Assembly (NCBI GenBank): GCA_026874595.1
Contig: CM049313.1
Coordinates: 24,796,008 to 24,860,007 of the forward strand
Direction of reading: 5' to 3'
DNA length: 64,000 nt
DNA from: Sipunculus nudus
Lineage: Eukaryota; Annelida; Sipuncula; Golfingiida; Sipunculidae
A program made the translations under genes and the position numbers. Positions 22,864 to 37,800 of the stretch are shown piece by piece (position 1 is the first letter of the stretch; each line of letters opens with the position of its first letter). Below the pieces are notes generated by a model. That model made no database searches and was not told the DNA's origin. It was given only the letters and a program-made list of their open reading frames with translations.

Positions 22864-25800
22864 GTGTGTTGTATATTACAGACTATAGGACAGAAGATGA
22901 CAGTGTGTTGTATATTACAGGCTACAGGACAATAGATGACAGTGTTTTGTATATTACAGGCTACAGGACAGAAGATGACAGTGTTTTGTATATCACAGGA
23001 TACCGGACAGAAGATGACAGTGTGTTGTATATTACAGGCGACAGGACAATAGATGAGAGTGTTTTGTATATTACAGGCTACAGGACAACAGATGAGAGTG
23101 TTTTCTATAATACAGACTACAAGACAGTAGATGATAATGTGTTGTATATTAAAGGCTACAGGACAATAGATGAAAGTGTGTTGTATATTACAGGCTACAG
23201 GACAGAAGACGAGAGTGTGTTGTATATAACAGGCTACATGACAATAGATGATAGTGTGTTCTATAATACAGGCTACAGGAAAGTAGATGACAGTGTGTTG
23301 TATATTACAGGCTACAGGACAATAGATGAGAGTATTTAATATATTACAGGCTACAGGACATAGATGAGAGTGTTTTGTATATTACAGGCTACAGGACAGG
23401 ACAGTAGATGAGAGTGTGTTGTATATTACAGGCTACAGGACAATAGATGAGAGTGTTTTATATATTACAGGCTAAAGGACAATAGATGAGAGTGTTTTGT
23501 ATATTACAGGCTACAGGACAGTAGATGAGAGTGTGTTGTATATTACAGGCTACAGGACAATAGATGAGAGTGTTTAGTATATTACAGGCTACAGGATATA
23601 AGATGAGAGTGTGTTGAATATTACAGGCTTCAGGACAATAGATGAGAGTGTTTTGTATATTACAGGCTACAGGACAGTAGATGAGAGTGTGTTGTATATT
23701 ACAGGCTACAGGACAATAGATGAGAGTGTTTTGTATATTACAGGCTACAGGACATGAGATGAGAGTGTGTTGTATAATACAGGCTACAGGACAATAGATG
23801 AGAGTGTTTTGTATATTACAGGCTACAGGACAGTAGATGAGAAAGTGTTGTGTATTACAGGCTACAGGACATTAGATGAGAGTGTTTAGTATATTACAGG
23901 CAACAGGACATTAGATGAGAGTGTTTTGTATATTACAGGCTACAGGAAAAGAGATGAGAGTGCTTTGTATATTACAGGCTAGAGGACAGTAGATGAGAGT
24001 GTGTTGTATATTACAGGCTACAGGACAATAGATGAGAGTGTTTTGTATATTACAGGCTACAGGACAATAGATGACAGTGTGTTGTATAATACAGGCTACA
24101 GAACAATAGATGAGAGTGTTTTGTATATTACAGGCTACAGGACAGTAGATGACAGAGTGTTGTATATTACAGGCAACAGTACAATAGATGAGAGTGTTTA
24201 GTATATTACAGGCTACAAGACATTAGATGAGAGTGTGTTGAATATTACAGGCTACAGGTCAATAGATGAGTGTGTTGTATATTACGGGCTACAGGACAAT
24301 AGATAACAGTTTGTTGTATATTACAGGCTACAGGACAATAGATGAGAGTGTTTTGTATATTACAGGCTACAGGAAAATAGATGAGAGTGTGTTGTATATT
24401 ACAGGTTACAGGACAATAGATGAGAGTGTTTTGTATATTACAGGCTACTGGACAATAGATGATAGTGTGTTCTATAATACAGGCTACAGGAGAGTAGATG
24501 ACAGTGTGTTGTATATTACAGGTTACAGGACACTAGATGATAATGTGTTGTATATTACAGGTTACAGGACACTAGATGATGTTTTGTATATTACAGGCTA
24601 CAGGACAGTAGATGAGAGTGTGTTGTATATTACAGGCAATAGGACAATAGATGAGAGTGTGTTGTATAATACAGGCTACAGAACAATAGATGAGAGTGTT
24701 TTGTATATTACAGGCTACAGGACAGTAGATGACAGTGTGTTGTATATTACAGGCTACAGGACAATAGATGAGAGTGTTTTGTATATTACAGGCTACAGGA
24801 CAACAGATGAGAGTGTGTTGAATATTACAGGCTACTGGACAAAAGATGAGAGTGTGTTGAATATTACAGGCTACAGGACAATAGATGACAGTGTGTTGTA
24901 TATTACAGGCTACAGGACAATAGATGAGAGTGTTTTCTATAATACAGACTACAAGACAGTAGATGATAATGTGTTGTATATTAAAGGCTACAGGACAATA
25001 GATGAAAGTGTGTTGTATATTACAGGCTACAGGACAGAAGACGAGAGTGTGTTGTATATAACAGGCTACATGACAATAGATGATAGTGTGTTCTATAATA
25101 CAGGCTACAGGAAAGTAGATGACAGTGTGTTGTATATTACAGGCTACAGGACAATAGATGAGAGTATTTTATATATTACAGGCTACAGGACAATAGATGA
25201 GAGTGTTTTGTATATTACAGGCTACAGGACAGTAGATGAGAGTGTGTTGTATATTACAGGCTACAGGACAATAGATGAGAGTGTTTTATATATTACAGGC
25301 TACAGGACAATAGATGAGAGTGTTTTGTATATTACAGGCTACAGGACAGTAGATGAGAGTGTGTTGTATATTACAGGCTACAGGACAATAGATGAGAGTG
25401 TTTAGTATATTACAGGCTACAGGATATTAGATGAGAGTGTGTTGAATATTACAGGCTTCAGGACAATAGATGAGAGTGTTTTGTATATTACAGGCTACAG
25501 GACAGTAGATGAGAGTGTGTTGTATATTACAGGCTACAGGACAATAGATGAGAGTGTTTTGTATATTACAGGCTATAGGACATGAGATGAGAGTGTGTTG
25601 TATAATACAGGCTACAGGACAATAGATTAGAGTGTTTTGTATATTACAGGCTACAGGACAGTAGATGAGAGTGTGTTGTATATTACAGGCTACAGGACAA
25701 TAGATGACAGTGTTTTGTATATTACAGGCTACAGGACAATAGATGACAGTGTGTTGTATAATACAGGCTACAGAACAATAGATGAGAGTGTTTTGTATAT

Positions 25801-28800
25801 TACAGGCTACAGGACAGTAGATGACAGAGTGTTGTATATTACAGGCTACAGTACAATAGATGAGAGTGTTTAGTATATTACAGGCTACAAGACATTAGAT
25901 GAGAGTGTGTTGAATATTACAGGCTACAGGTCAATAGATGAGTGTGTTGTATATTACGGGCTACAGGACAACAGATGACAGTTTGTTGTATATTACAGGC
26001 TACAGGTCAATAGATGAGTGTGTTGTATATTACGGGCTACAGGACAATAGATGACAGTTTGTTGTATATTACAGGCTACAAGACAATAGATGAGAGTGTT
26101 TTGTATAATACAGGCTACAGGACAATAGATGAGAGTGTTTTGTATAATACAGGCTGCAGGACAGAAGATGACAGTGTTTTGTATAATACAGGCTACAGGA
26201 CAGAAGATGAGAGTGTTTTGTATATTACAGGCTACAGGAAAATAGATGAGAGTGCTTTGTATAATACAGGCTACAGGAAAATAGATGAGAGTGTGTTGTA
26301 TATTACAGGTTACAGGACAATAGATGAGAGTGTTTTGTATATTACAGGCTACTGGACAATAGATGATAGTGTGTTCTATAATACAGGCTACAGGACAATA
26401 GATGACAGTGTGTTGTATATTACAGGTTACAGGACACAAGATGATAATGTGTTGTATATTACAGGTTACAGGACACTAGATGATGTTTTGTATATTACAG
26501 GCTACAGGACAGTAGATGAGAGTGTGTTGTATATTACAGGCTATAGGACAATAGATGAGAGTGTGTTGAATAATACAGGCTACAGGACAGTAGATGACAG
26601 TGTGTTGTATATTACAGGCTACAGGACAATAGATGAGAGTGTTTTGTATATTACAGGCTACAGGACAACAGATGAGAGTGTGTCGAATATTACAGGCTAC
26701 TGGACAATAGATGAGAGTGTGTTGAATATTACAGGCTACAGGACAATAGATGACAGTGTGTTGTATAATACAGGTTACAGGACAATGCATGAGAGTGTTT
26801 TGTATATTACAGGCTACAGGACAGCAGATGACAGTGTGTTGTATATTACAGGTTACAGGAGAGAAGATGTCCGTGTTTTGTATATTACAGGCTACAGGAC
26901 AATAGATGAGAGTGTTTTGTATATTACAGGCTACAGGACAGAAGATGAGAGTGTTTTGTATATAACAGGCTACAGGAAAATAGATGAGAGTGCTTTGTAT
27001 AATACAGGCTACAGGAAAATAGATGAGAGTGTGTTGTATATTACAGGTTACAGGACAATAGATGAAAGTGTTTTGTATATTACAGGCTACTGGACAATAG
27101 ATGATAGTGTGTTCTATAATACAGGCTACAGGATAGTAGATGACAGTGTGTTGTATATTACAGGTTACAGGACACTAGATGATAATGTGTTGTATATTAC
27201 AGGTTACAGGACACTAGATGATGTTTTGTATATTACAGGCTACAGGAATGTAGATCAGAGAGTGTTGTATATTACAGGCTATAGGACAATAGATGAGAGT
27301 GTGTTGTATAATACAGGCTACAGAACAATAGATGAGAGTGTTTTGTATATTACAGGCTTCAGGACAGTAGATGACAGTGTGTTGTATATTACAGGCTACA
27401 GGACAATAGATGAGAGTGTTTTGTATATTACAGGCTACAGGACAACAGATGAGAGTGTGTTGAATATTACAGGCTACTGGACAATAGATGAGAGTGTGTT
27501 GAATATTACAGGCTACAGGACAATAGATGACAGTGTGTTGTATATTACAGGCTACAGGACAATAGATGACAGTGTTTTGTTAATTACAGGGTACAGGACA
27601 ATGGATGAGAGTGTGTTATATATTACAAGCTACAGGACAGCAGATGATAGTGTGTTGTATATTACAGGTTACAGGACAGAAGATGACCGTGTTTTGTATA
27701 TTACAGGCTACAGGACAATAGATGAGAGTGTTTTGTATATTACAGGCTACAGGACAGAAGATGAGAGTGTTTTGTATATTACAGGCTACAGGACAATAGA
27801 TGAGAGTGTTTTGTATGTTACAGGCTACAGGAAAATAGATGAGAGTGTTTTGTATATTACAGGTTACAGGACAGAAGATGACAGTGTTTTGTATATTACA
27901 GGCTACAGGACAGTAGATGACAGTGTGTTGTATATTACAGGCTACAGGACAATAGATGAGAGTGTTTTGTATATTACATGGTACAGGACAATGGATGAGA
28001 GTGTGTTGTATATTAAAGGCTACAGGACAGAAGATGAGAGTGTTCTATATATTACAGGCTACAGAACAGAAGATGACAGTGTTTTGTATATTACAGGCTA
28101 CAGGACAATGGATGAGAGTGTTTTGTATATTACAAGCTACAGGACAGAAGATGAGAGTGTTTTGTTTATTACAGGCTACAGGAAAATAGATGAGAGTGTG
28201 TTGTATATTACAGGCTACAGGACAATAGTTGACAGTGCTTTGTATATTACAGGCTACAGGACAATGGACGAGAGTGTGTTGAATATTACAGGCTACAGGA
28301 CAGCAGATGACAGTGCTTTGTATATTACAGGCTACAGGACAATGGACGAGAGTGTGTTGAATATTACAGGCTACAGTACAGTAGATGACAGTGTTTTGTA
28401 TATTCCAGGCTACAGGACAACAGATCAGAGTGTTTTGTATATTCAAGGCTACAGGACAACAGATGAGAGTGTTTTGTATAATACAGGCTACAGGACAACA
28501 GATGAGAGTGTATTGTATATTCCAATCTACAGGACAATAGCTGAGAGTGTTTTGTATATTACAGGCTTCAGGACAACAGATGAGAGTGTTTTGTATAATA
28601 CAGGGTACAGGACAATGGATGAGAGTGTTTTGTATATTAGAGGTTACAGGACACTTGATGACAGTGTTTTCTATATTACAGGCTATAGGACAATGGATGA
28701 GAGTGTTTTGTATGTTACAGGCTACAGGACAACAGATGAGAGTGTTTTGTATATTCCAGGCTACAGGAAAATAGATGAGAGTGTTTTGTATATTACAGGC

Positions 28801-31800
28801 TACAGGACAACAGATGAGAGTGTTTTGTATAATACAGGGTACAGGACAATGGATGAGAGGGTTTTGTATATTACAGGTTACAGGACACTTGATGACAGTG
28901 TTTTGTATATTACAGGCTACAGGACAATGGATGAGAGTGTTTTGTATATTCCAGGCTACAGGACAATAGATGAGAGTGTGTTGAATATTACAGGCTACAG
29001 GACAATAGATGACAGTGTGTTGTATAACACAGGCTACAGGACAAAGCATGAGAGTGTTTTGTATATTACAGGCTACAGGACAATAGATGAGAGTGTTTTG
29101 TATGATACAGGGTACAGGACAAAGGATGAGAGTGTTTTGTATATTACAGGTAACAGGACACTTGATGACAGTGTTTTGTATATTACAGGATACAGGACAA
29201 TGGATGAGAGTGTTTTGTATGTTACAGGCTACAGGACAACAGATGAGAGTGTTTTGTATATTACAGGCTACAGGACAACAGATGAGAGTGTTTTGTATAT
29301 TACAGGCTACAGGACAATAGATGAGAGTGTTTTCTATGTTACAGGCTACAGGAAAATAGATGAGAGTGTTTTGTATATTCCAGGCTACAGGACAGTAGAT
29401 GACAGTGTTTTGTATGTTACAGGTTACAGGACACTTGATGACAGTGTTTTGTATATTACAGGCTACAGGACAATGGATGACAGTGTTTTGTATGTTACAG
29501 GTTACAGGACACTTGATGACAGTGTTTTGTATATTACAGGCTACAGGACAATGGATGAGAGTGTTTTGTATTTTACAGGCTACAGGACAATGGATGAGAG
29601 TGTTTTGTATGTAACAGGCTACAGGACAACAGATGAGAGTGTTTTGTATATTCCAGGCTACAGGACAATAGATGAGAGTGTTTTGTATATTACAGGTTAC
29701 AGGACACTTGATGACAGTGTTTTGTATATTACAGGCTACAGGACAATTTATGAGAGTGTTTTGTATGTTACAGGCTACAGGACAACAGATGAGAGTGTTT
29801 TGTATATTCCAGGCTACAGGACAACAAATGAGAGTGTTTTGTATAATACAGGGTACAGGAAAATGGATGAGAGTGTTTTGTAAATTACAGGTTACAGGAC
29901 AATAGATGAGAGTGTTTTGTATAATACAGGCTACAGGACAACATATGAGAGTGTTTTGTATATAACAGGCTACAGGACAATATATGAGAGTGTTTTGTAT
30001 ATTCCAGGCTACAGGACAACAGATGAGAGTGTTTTGTATAATACAGGCTACAGGACAATGGATGAGAGTGTTTTGTATATTACAGGCTACAGGACAACAG
30101 AACAGAGTGTTTTGTATAATACAGGGTACAGGACAATGGATGAGAGTGTTTTGTATATTAGAGGTTACAGGACACTTGATGACAGTGTTTTCTATATTAC
30201 AGGCTATAGGACAATGGATGAGAGTGTTTTGTATGTTACAGGCTACAGGACAACAGATGAGAGTGTTTTGTATATTCCAGGCTACAGGACAATAGATGAG
30301 AGTGTTTTGTATATTACAGGCTACAGGACAACAGATGAGAGTGTTTTGTATAATACAGGGTACAGGACAATGGATGAGAAGGTTTTGTATATTACAGGTT
30401 ACAGGACACTTGATGACAGTGTTTTGTATATTCCAGGCTACAGGACAATTGATGAGAGTGCTTTGTATATTCCAGGCTACAGGACAATAGCTGAGAGTGT
30501 TTTGTATATTACAGGCTACAGGACAATAGATGAGAGTGTTTTGTATGATACAGGGTACAGGACAAAGGATGAGAGTGTTTTGTATATTACAGGTAACAGG
30601 ACACTTGATGACAGTGTTTTGTATATTACAAGATACAGGACAATAGATGAGAGTGTTTTGTATGTTACAGGCTACAGGACAACAGATGAGAGTGTTTTGT
30701 ATATTACAGGCTACAGGACAATAGATGAGAGTGTTTTGTATATTACAGGCTACAGGACAATAGATGAGAGTGTTTTCTATGTTACAGGCTACAGGAAAAT
30801 AGATGAGAGTGTTTTGTATATTCCAGGCTACAGGACAGTAGATGACAGTGTTTTGTATGTTACAGGTTACAGGACACTTGATGACAGTGTTTTGTATATT
30901 ACAGGCTACAGGACAATGGATGACAGTGTTTTGTATGTTACAGGTTACAGGACACTTGATGACAGTGTTTTGTATATTACAGGCTACAGGACAATGGATG
31001 AGAGTGTTTTGTATTTTACAGGCTACAGGACAATGGATGAGAGTGTTTTGTATGTAACAGGCTACAGGACGACAGATGAGAGTGTTTTGTATATTCCAGG
31101 CTACAGGACAATAGATGAGAGTGTTTTGTATATTACAGGTTACAGGACACTTGATGACAGTGTTTTGTATATTACAGGCTACAGGACAATTTATGAGAGT
31201 GTTTTGTATGTTACAGGCTACAGGACAACAGATGAGAGTGTTTTGTATATTCCAGGCTACAGGACAACAAATGAGAGTGTTTTGTATAATACAGGATACA
31301 GGAAAATGGATGAGAGTGTTTTGTATATTACAGGTTACAGGACAATAGATGAGAGTGTTTTGTATAATACAGGCTACAGGACAACATATGAGAGTGTTTT
31401 GTATATAACAGGCTACAGGACAATATATGAGAGTGTTTTGTATATTCCAGGCTACAGGACAACAGATGAGAGTGTTTTGTATAATACAGGCTACAGGACA
31501 ATGGATGAGAGTGTTTTGTATATTACAGGCTACAGGACAACAGAACAGAGTGTTTTGTATAATACAGGGTACAGGACAATGGATGAGAGTGTTTTGTATA
31601 TTACAGGTTACAGGACACTAGATGACAGTGTTTTGTATATTACAGGTTACAGGTCACTTGATGACAGTGTTTTGTATAATACAGGGTACAGGACAATAGA
31701 TGAGAGTGTTTTGTATATTACAGGCTACAGGACAACAGATGAGAGTGTTTTGTATAATAAAGGGTACAGAACAATAGATGAGAGTGTTTTGTATATTACA

Positions 31801-34800
31801 GGATACAGGACAACAGATGAGAGTGTTTTGTATAATACAGGGTACAGGACAATGGATGAGAGTGTTTTGTATATTACAGGTTACAGGACACTTAATGACT
31901 GTGTTTTGTATATTGCAGGCTACAGGACAATGGATGAGAGTGTTTTGTATATTCCAGGCTACAGGACAATAGATGAGAGTGTTTTGTATATTCCAGGCTA
32001 CAGGACAATAGATGAGAGTGTTTTGTATATTACAGGCTACAGAACAATAGATGAGAGTGTTTTGTATAATACAGGGTACAGGACAATGGATGAGAGTGTT
32101 TTGTATATTACAGGTTACAGGACACTTGATGACAGTGTTTTGTATATTACAGGCTACAGGACAGAAGATGACAGTGTTTTGTATATTACAGGTTACAGGA
32201 CAATATATATGAGAGTGTTTTGTATATTACAGGCTACAGGACAGAAGATGAGAGTGTTTTGTTTATTACAGGCTACAGGACAATTGATGACAGTGTTTTG
32301 TATATTACAGGCTACAGGACAGCAGATGACAGTGTTTTGTATGTTACAGGCTACAGGACAATGGATGAGAGTGTTTTGTATGTTACAGGCTACAGGACAA
32401 CAGATGAGAGTGTTTTGTATATTACAGGCTACAGGACAATAGATAAGAGTGTTTTGTATATTACAGGCTACAGGACAATAGATGAGAGTGTTTTGTATGT
32501 TACAGGCTACAGGAAAATAGATGAGAGTGTTTTGTATGTTACAGGTTACAGGACAGATGATGACAGTGTTTTGTATATTACAGGCTACAGGACAGTAGAT
32601 GACAGTGTGTTGTATATTACAGGCTACAGGACAATAGATGAGAGTGTTTTGTATATTACAGGGTACAGGACAATGGATGAGAGTGTTTTGTATAAGACAG
32701 GCTATGGGACAGAAGATGACAGTGTTTTGTATATTACAGGCTACAGGACAGAAGATGACAGTGTTTTGTATATTACAGGTCACAGGACAATATATGAGAG
32801 TGTTTTGTATATTACAGGCTACAGGACAGAAGATGAGAGTGCTTTGTTTATTACAGGCTACAGGACAATAGATGAGAGTGTGTTGTATATTACAGGCTAC
32901 AGGACAATAGTTGACAGTGCTTTGTATATTACAGGCTACAGGACAATGGACGAGAGTGTGTTGAATATTACAGGCTACAGGAAAATAGATGACAGTGTTT
33001 TGTATATTCCAGGCTACAGGACAATAGATGAGAGTGTTTTGTATAATACAGGCTATGGGACAGAAGATGACAGTGTTTTGTATATTACAGGCTACAGGAC
33101 AACAGATGAGAGTGTTTTGTATATTCCAGGCTACAGGAAAATAGATGAGAGTGTTTTGTATATTACAGGCTACAGGACAACAGATGAGAGTGTTTTGTAT
33201 AATACAGGGTACAGGACAATGGATGAGAGGGTTTTGTATATTACAGGTTACAGGACACTTGATGACAGTGTTTTGTATATTACAGGATACAGGACAATGG
33301 ATGAGAGTGTTTTGTATGTTACAGGCTACAGGACAACAGATGAGAGTGTTTTGTATATTACAGGCTACAGGACAACAGATGAGAGTGTTTTCTATGTTAC
33401 AGGCTACAGGAAAATAGATGAGAGTGTTTTGTATATTCCAGGCTACAGGACAGTAGATGACAGTGTTTTGTATGTTACAGGTTACAGGACACTTGATGAC
33501 AGTGTTTTGTATATTACAGGCTACAGGACAATGGATGACAGTGCTTTGTATATTACAGGTTACAGGACACTTGATGACAGTGTTTTGTATATTACAGGCT
33601 ACAGGACAGCAGATGACAGTGCTTTGTATTTTACAGGCTACAGGACAATGGATGAGAGTGTTTTGTATGTAACAGGCTACAGGACAACAGATGAGAGTGT
33701 TTTGTATATTCCAGGCTACAGGACAATAGATGAGAGTGTTTTGTATATTACAGGTTACAGGACACTTGATGACAGTGTTTTGTATATTACAGGCTACAGG
33801 ACAATTTATGAGAGTGTTTTGTATGTTACAGGCTACAGGACAACAGATGAGAGTGTTTTGTATATTCCAGGCTACAGGACAACAAATGAGAGTGTTTTGT
33901 ATAATACAGGGTACAGGAAAATGGATGAGAGTGTTTTGTAAATTACAGGTTACAGGACAATAGATGAGAGTGTATTGTATAATACAGGCTACAGGACAAC
34001 ATATGAGAGTGTTTTGTATATAACAGGCTACAGGACAATGTATGAGAGTGTTTTGTATATTCCAGGCTACAGGACAACAGATGAGAGTGTTTTGTATAAT
34101 ACAGGCTACAGGACAATGGATGAGAGTGTTTTGTATATTACAGGCTACAGGACAACAGAACAGAGTGTTCTGTATAATACAGGGTACAGGACAATGGATG
34201 AGAGTGTTTTGTATATTAGAGGTTACAGAACACTTGATGACAGTGTTTTCTATATTACAGGCTATAGGACAATGGATGAGAGTGTTTTGTATGTTACAGG
34301 CTACAGGACAACAGATGAGAGTGTTTTGTATATTACAGGCTACAGGACAGAAGATGAGAGTGTTTTGTATATTCCAGGCTACAGGACAACAGATGAGAGT
34401 GTTTTGTATATTACAGGCTACAGGACAACAGATGAGAGTGTTTTGTATAATACAGGGTACAGGACAATGGATGAGAGGGTTTTGTATATTACAGATTACA
34501 GGACACTTGATGACAGTGTTTTCTATATTACAGGCTATAGGACAATGGATGAGAGTGTTTTGTATGTTACAGGCTACAGGACAACAGATGAGAGTGTTTT
34601 GTATATTCCAGGCTACAGGACAATAGATGAGAGTGTTTTGTATATTACAGGCTACAGGACAGTAGATGACAGTGTGTTGTATATTACAGGCTACAGGACA
34701 ATAGATGAGAGTGTTTTGTATGATACAGGGTACAGGACAAAGGATGAGAGTGTTTTGTATATTACAGGTAACAGGACACTTGATGACAGTGTTTTGTATA

Positions 34801-37800
34801 TTACAAGATACAGGACAATGGATGAGAGTGTTTTGTATGTTACAGGCTACAGGACAACAGATGGGAGTGTTTTGTATATTACAGGCTACAGGACAACAGA
34901 TGAGAGTGTTTTGTATATTACAGGCTACAGGACAATAGATGAGAGTGTTTTCTATGTTACAGGCTACAGGAAAATAGATGAGAGTGTTTTGTATATTCCA
35001 GGCTACAGGACAGTAGATGACAGTGTTTTGTATGTTACAGGTTACAGGACACTTGATGACAGTGTTTTGTATATTACAGGCTACAGGACAATGGATGACA
35101 GTGTTTTGTATGTTACAGGTTATAGGACACTTGATGACAGTGTTTTGTATATTACAGGCTACAGGACAATGGATGAGAGTGTTTTGTATTTTACAGGCTA
35201 CAGGACAATGGATGAGAGTGTTTTGTATGTAACAGGCTACAGGACAACAGATGAGAGTGTTTTGTATATTCCAGGCTACAGGACAATAGATGAGAGTGTT
35301 TTGTATATTACAGGTTACAGGACACTTGATGACAGTGTTTTGTATATTACAGGCTACAGGACAATTTATGAGAGTGTTTTGTATGTTACAGGCTACAGGA
35401 CAACAGATGAGAGTGTTTTGTATATTCCAGGCTACAGGACAACAAATGAGACTGTTTTGTATAATACAGGGTACAGGAAAATGGATGAGAGTGTTTTGTA
35501 TATTACAGGTTACAGGACAATAGATGAGAGTGTTTTGTATAATACAGGCTACAGGACAACATATGAATGTGTTTTGTATATAACAGGCTACAGGACAATA
35601 TATGAGAGTGTTTTGTATATTCCAGGCTACAGGACAACAGATGAGAGTGTTTTGTATAATACAGGCTACAGGACAATGGATGAGAGTGTTTTGTATATTA
35701 CAGGCTACAGGACAACAGAACAGAGTGTTTTGTATAATACAGGGTACAGGACAATGGATGAGAGTGTTTTGTATATTACAGGTTACAGGACACTAGATGA
35801 CAGTGTTTTGTATATTACAGGTTACAGGTCACTTGATGACAGTGTTTTGTATAATACAGGGTACAGGACAATAGATGAGAGTGTTTTGTATATTACAGGC
35901 TACAGGACAACAGATGAGAGTGTTTTGTATAATAAAGGGTACAGAACAATAGATGAGAGTGTTTTGTATATTACAGGCTACAGGACAACAGATGAGAGTG
36001 TTTTGTATAATACAGGGTACAGGACAATGGATGAGAGTGTTTTGTATATTACAGGTTACAGGACACTTAATGACTGTGTTTTGTATATTGCAGGCTACAG
36101 GACAATGGATGAGTGTTTTGTATATTCCAGGCTACAGGACAATAGATGAGAGTGTTTTGTATATTCCAGGCTACAGGACAATAGATGAGAGTGTTTTGTA
36201 TATTACAGGCTACAGGACAATAGATGAGAGTGTTTTGTATAATACAGGGTACAGGACAATGGATGAGAGTGTTTTGTATATTACAGGTTACAGGACACTT
36301 GATGACAGTGTTTTGTATATTACAGGCTACAGGACAGAAGATGACAGTGTTTTGTATATTACAGGTTACAGGACAATATATATGAGAGTGTTTTGTATAT
36401 TACAGGCTACAGGACAGAAGATGAGAGTGTTTTGTTTATTACAGGCTACAGGACAATTGATGACAGTGTTTTGTATATTACAGGCTACAGGACAACAGAT
36501 GACAGTGTTTTGTATGTTACAGGCTACAGGACAATGGATGAGAGTGTTTTGTATGTTACAGGCTACAGGACAACAGATGAGAATGTTTTGTATATTACAG
36601 GCTACAGGATAATGGACGAGAGTGTTTTGTATATTACAGGCTACAGGAAAATAGATGACAGTGTTTTGTATATTACAGGCTACAGGACAGAAGATGACAG
36701 TGTTTTGTATATTACAGGTTACGGGACAATATATGAGAGTGTTTTGTATATTACAGGCTACAGGACAGAAGATGAGAGTGTTTTGTTTATTACAGGCTAC
36801 AGGACAATAGATGAGAGTGTCTTGTATATTACAGGCTACAGGACAATAGTTGACAGTGCTTTGTATATTACAGGCTACAGGACAATGGACGAGAGTGTGT
36901 TGAATATTACAGGCTACAGGACAATAGATGACAGTGTTTTGTATATTCCAGGCTACAGGACAATAGATGACAGTGTTTTGTATGTTACAGGCTACAGGAC
37001 AGAAGATGACAGTGTTTTGTATAGTACAGGTTACAGGCCAATATATGAGAGTGTTTTGTATATTACAGGCTACAGGACAGAAGATGAGAGTGTTTTGTTT
37101 ATTACAGGCTACAGGACAATAGATGAGAGTGTGTTGTATATTACAGGGTACAGGACAATGGATGAGAGTGTGTTGTATATTAAAGGCTACAGGACAACAG
37201 ATGAGAGTGTGTTGAATATTACAGGCTACAGGACAACAGATGAGAGTGTGTTGTATATTACAGGCTACAGGACAATAGATGAGAGTGTTTATATATTCCA
37301 GGCTACAGGACAGAAGCTGACAGTGTTTTGGATATTCCAGGCTACAGGACAATAGATGACAGTGTTTTGTATAATACAGGCTACAGGACAACAGATGAGA
37401 GTGTTTTGTATATTCCAGGCTACAGGACAATAGAAGAGAGTGTGTTGTATATTACAGGTTACAGGACAATAGATGAGAGTGTGTTGTATATTACAGGCTA
37501 CAGGACAACAGATGAGAGTGTTTTGTATATTACAGGCTACAGGACAACAGATGAGAGTGTTTTCTATAATACAGGGTACAGTACAATGGATGAGAGTGTT
37601 TTGTATAATACAGGTTACAGGACACTTGATGACAGTGTTTTGTATATTACAGGCTACAGGACAATGGATGAGAGTGTTTTGTATGTTACAGGCTACAGGA
37701 CAACAGATGAGAGTGTTTTGTATATTACAGGCTACAGGACAATAGATGAGATTGTTTTGTATATTACAGGCTACAGGACAATAGATGAGAGTGTTTTGTA

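Noticed and set aside
26014-29883. 1289-residue plus-strand ORF and similar long ORFs across 19-50 kb
   Set aside because: A consequence of the 39-bp period being divisible by three. Other frames are also open, frames shift by recurring 2-nt deletions, and no non-repeat protein sequence is attached.
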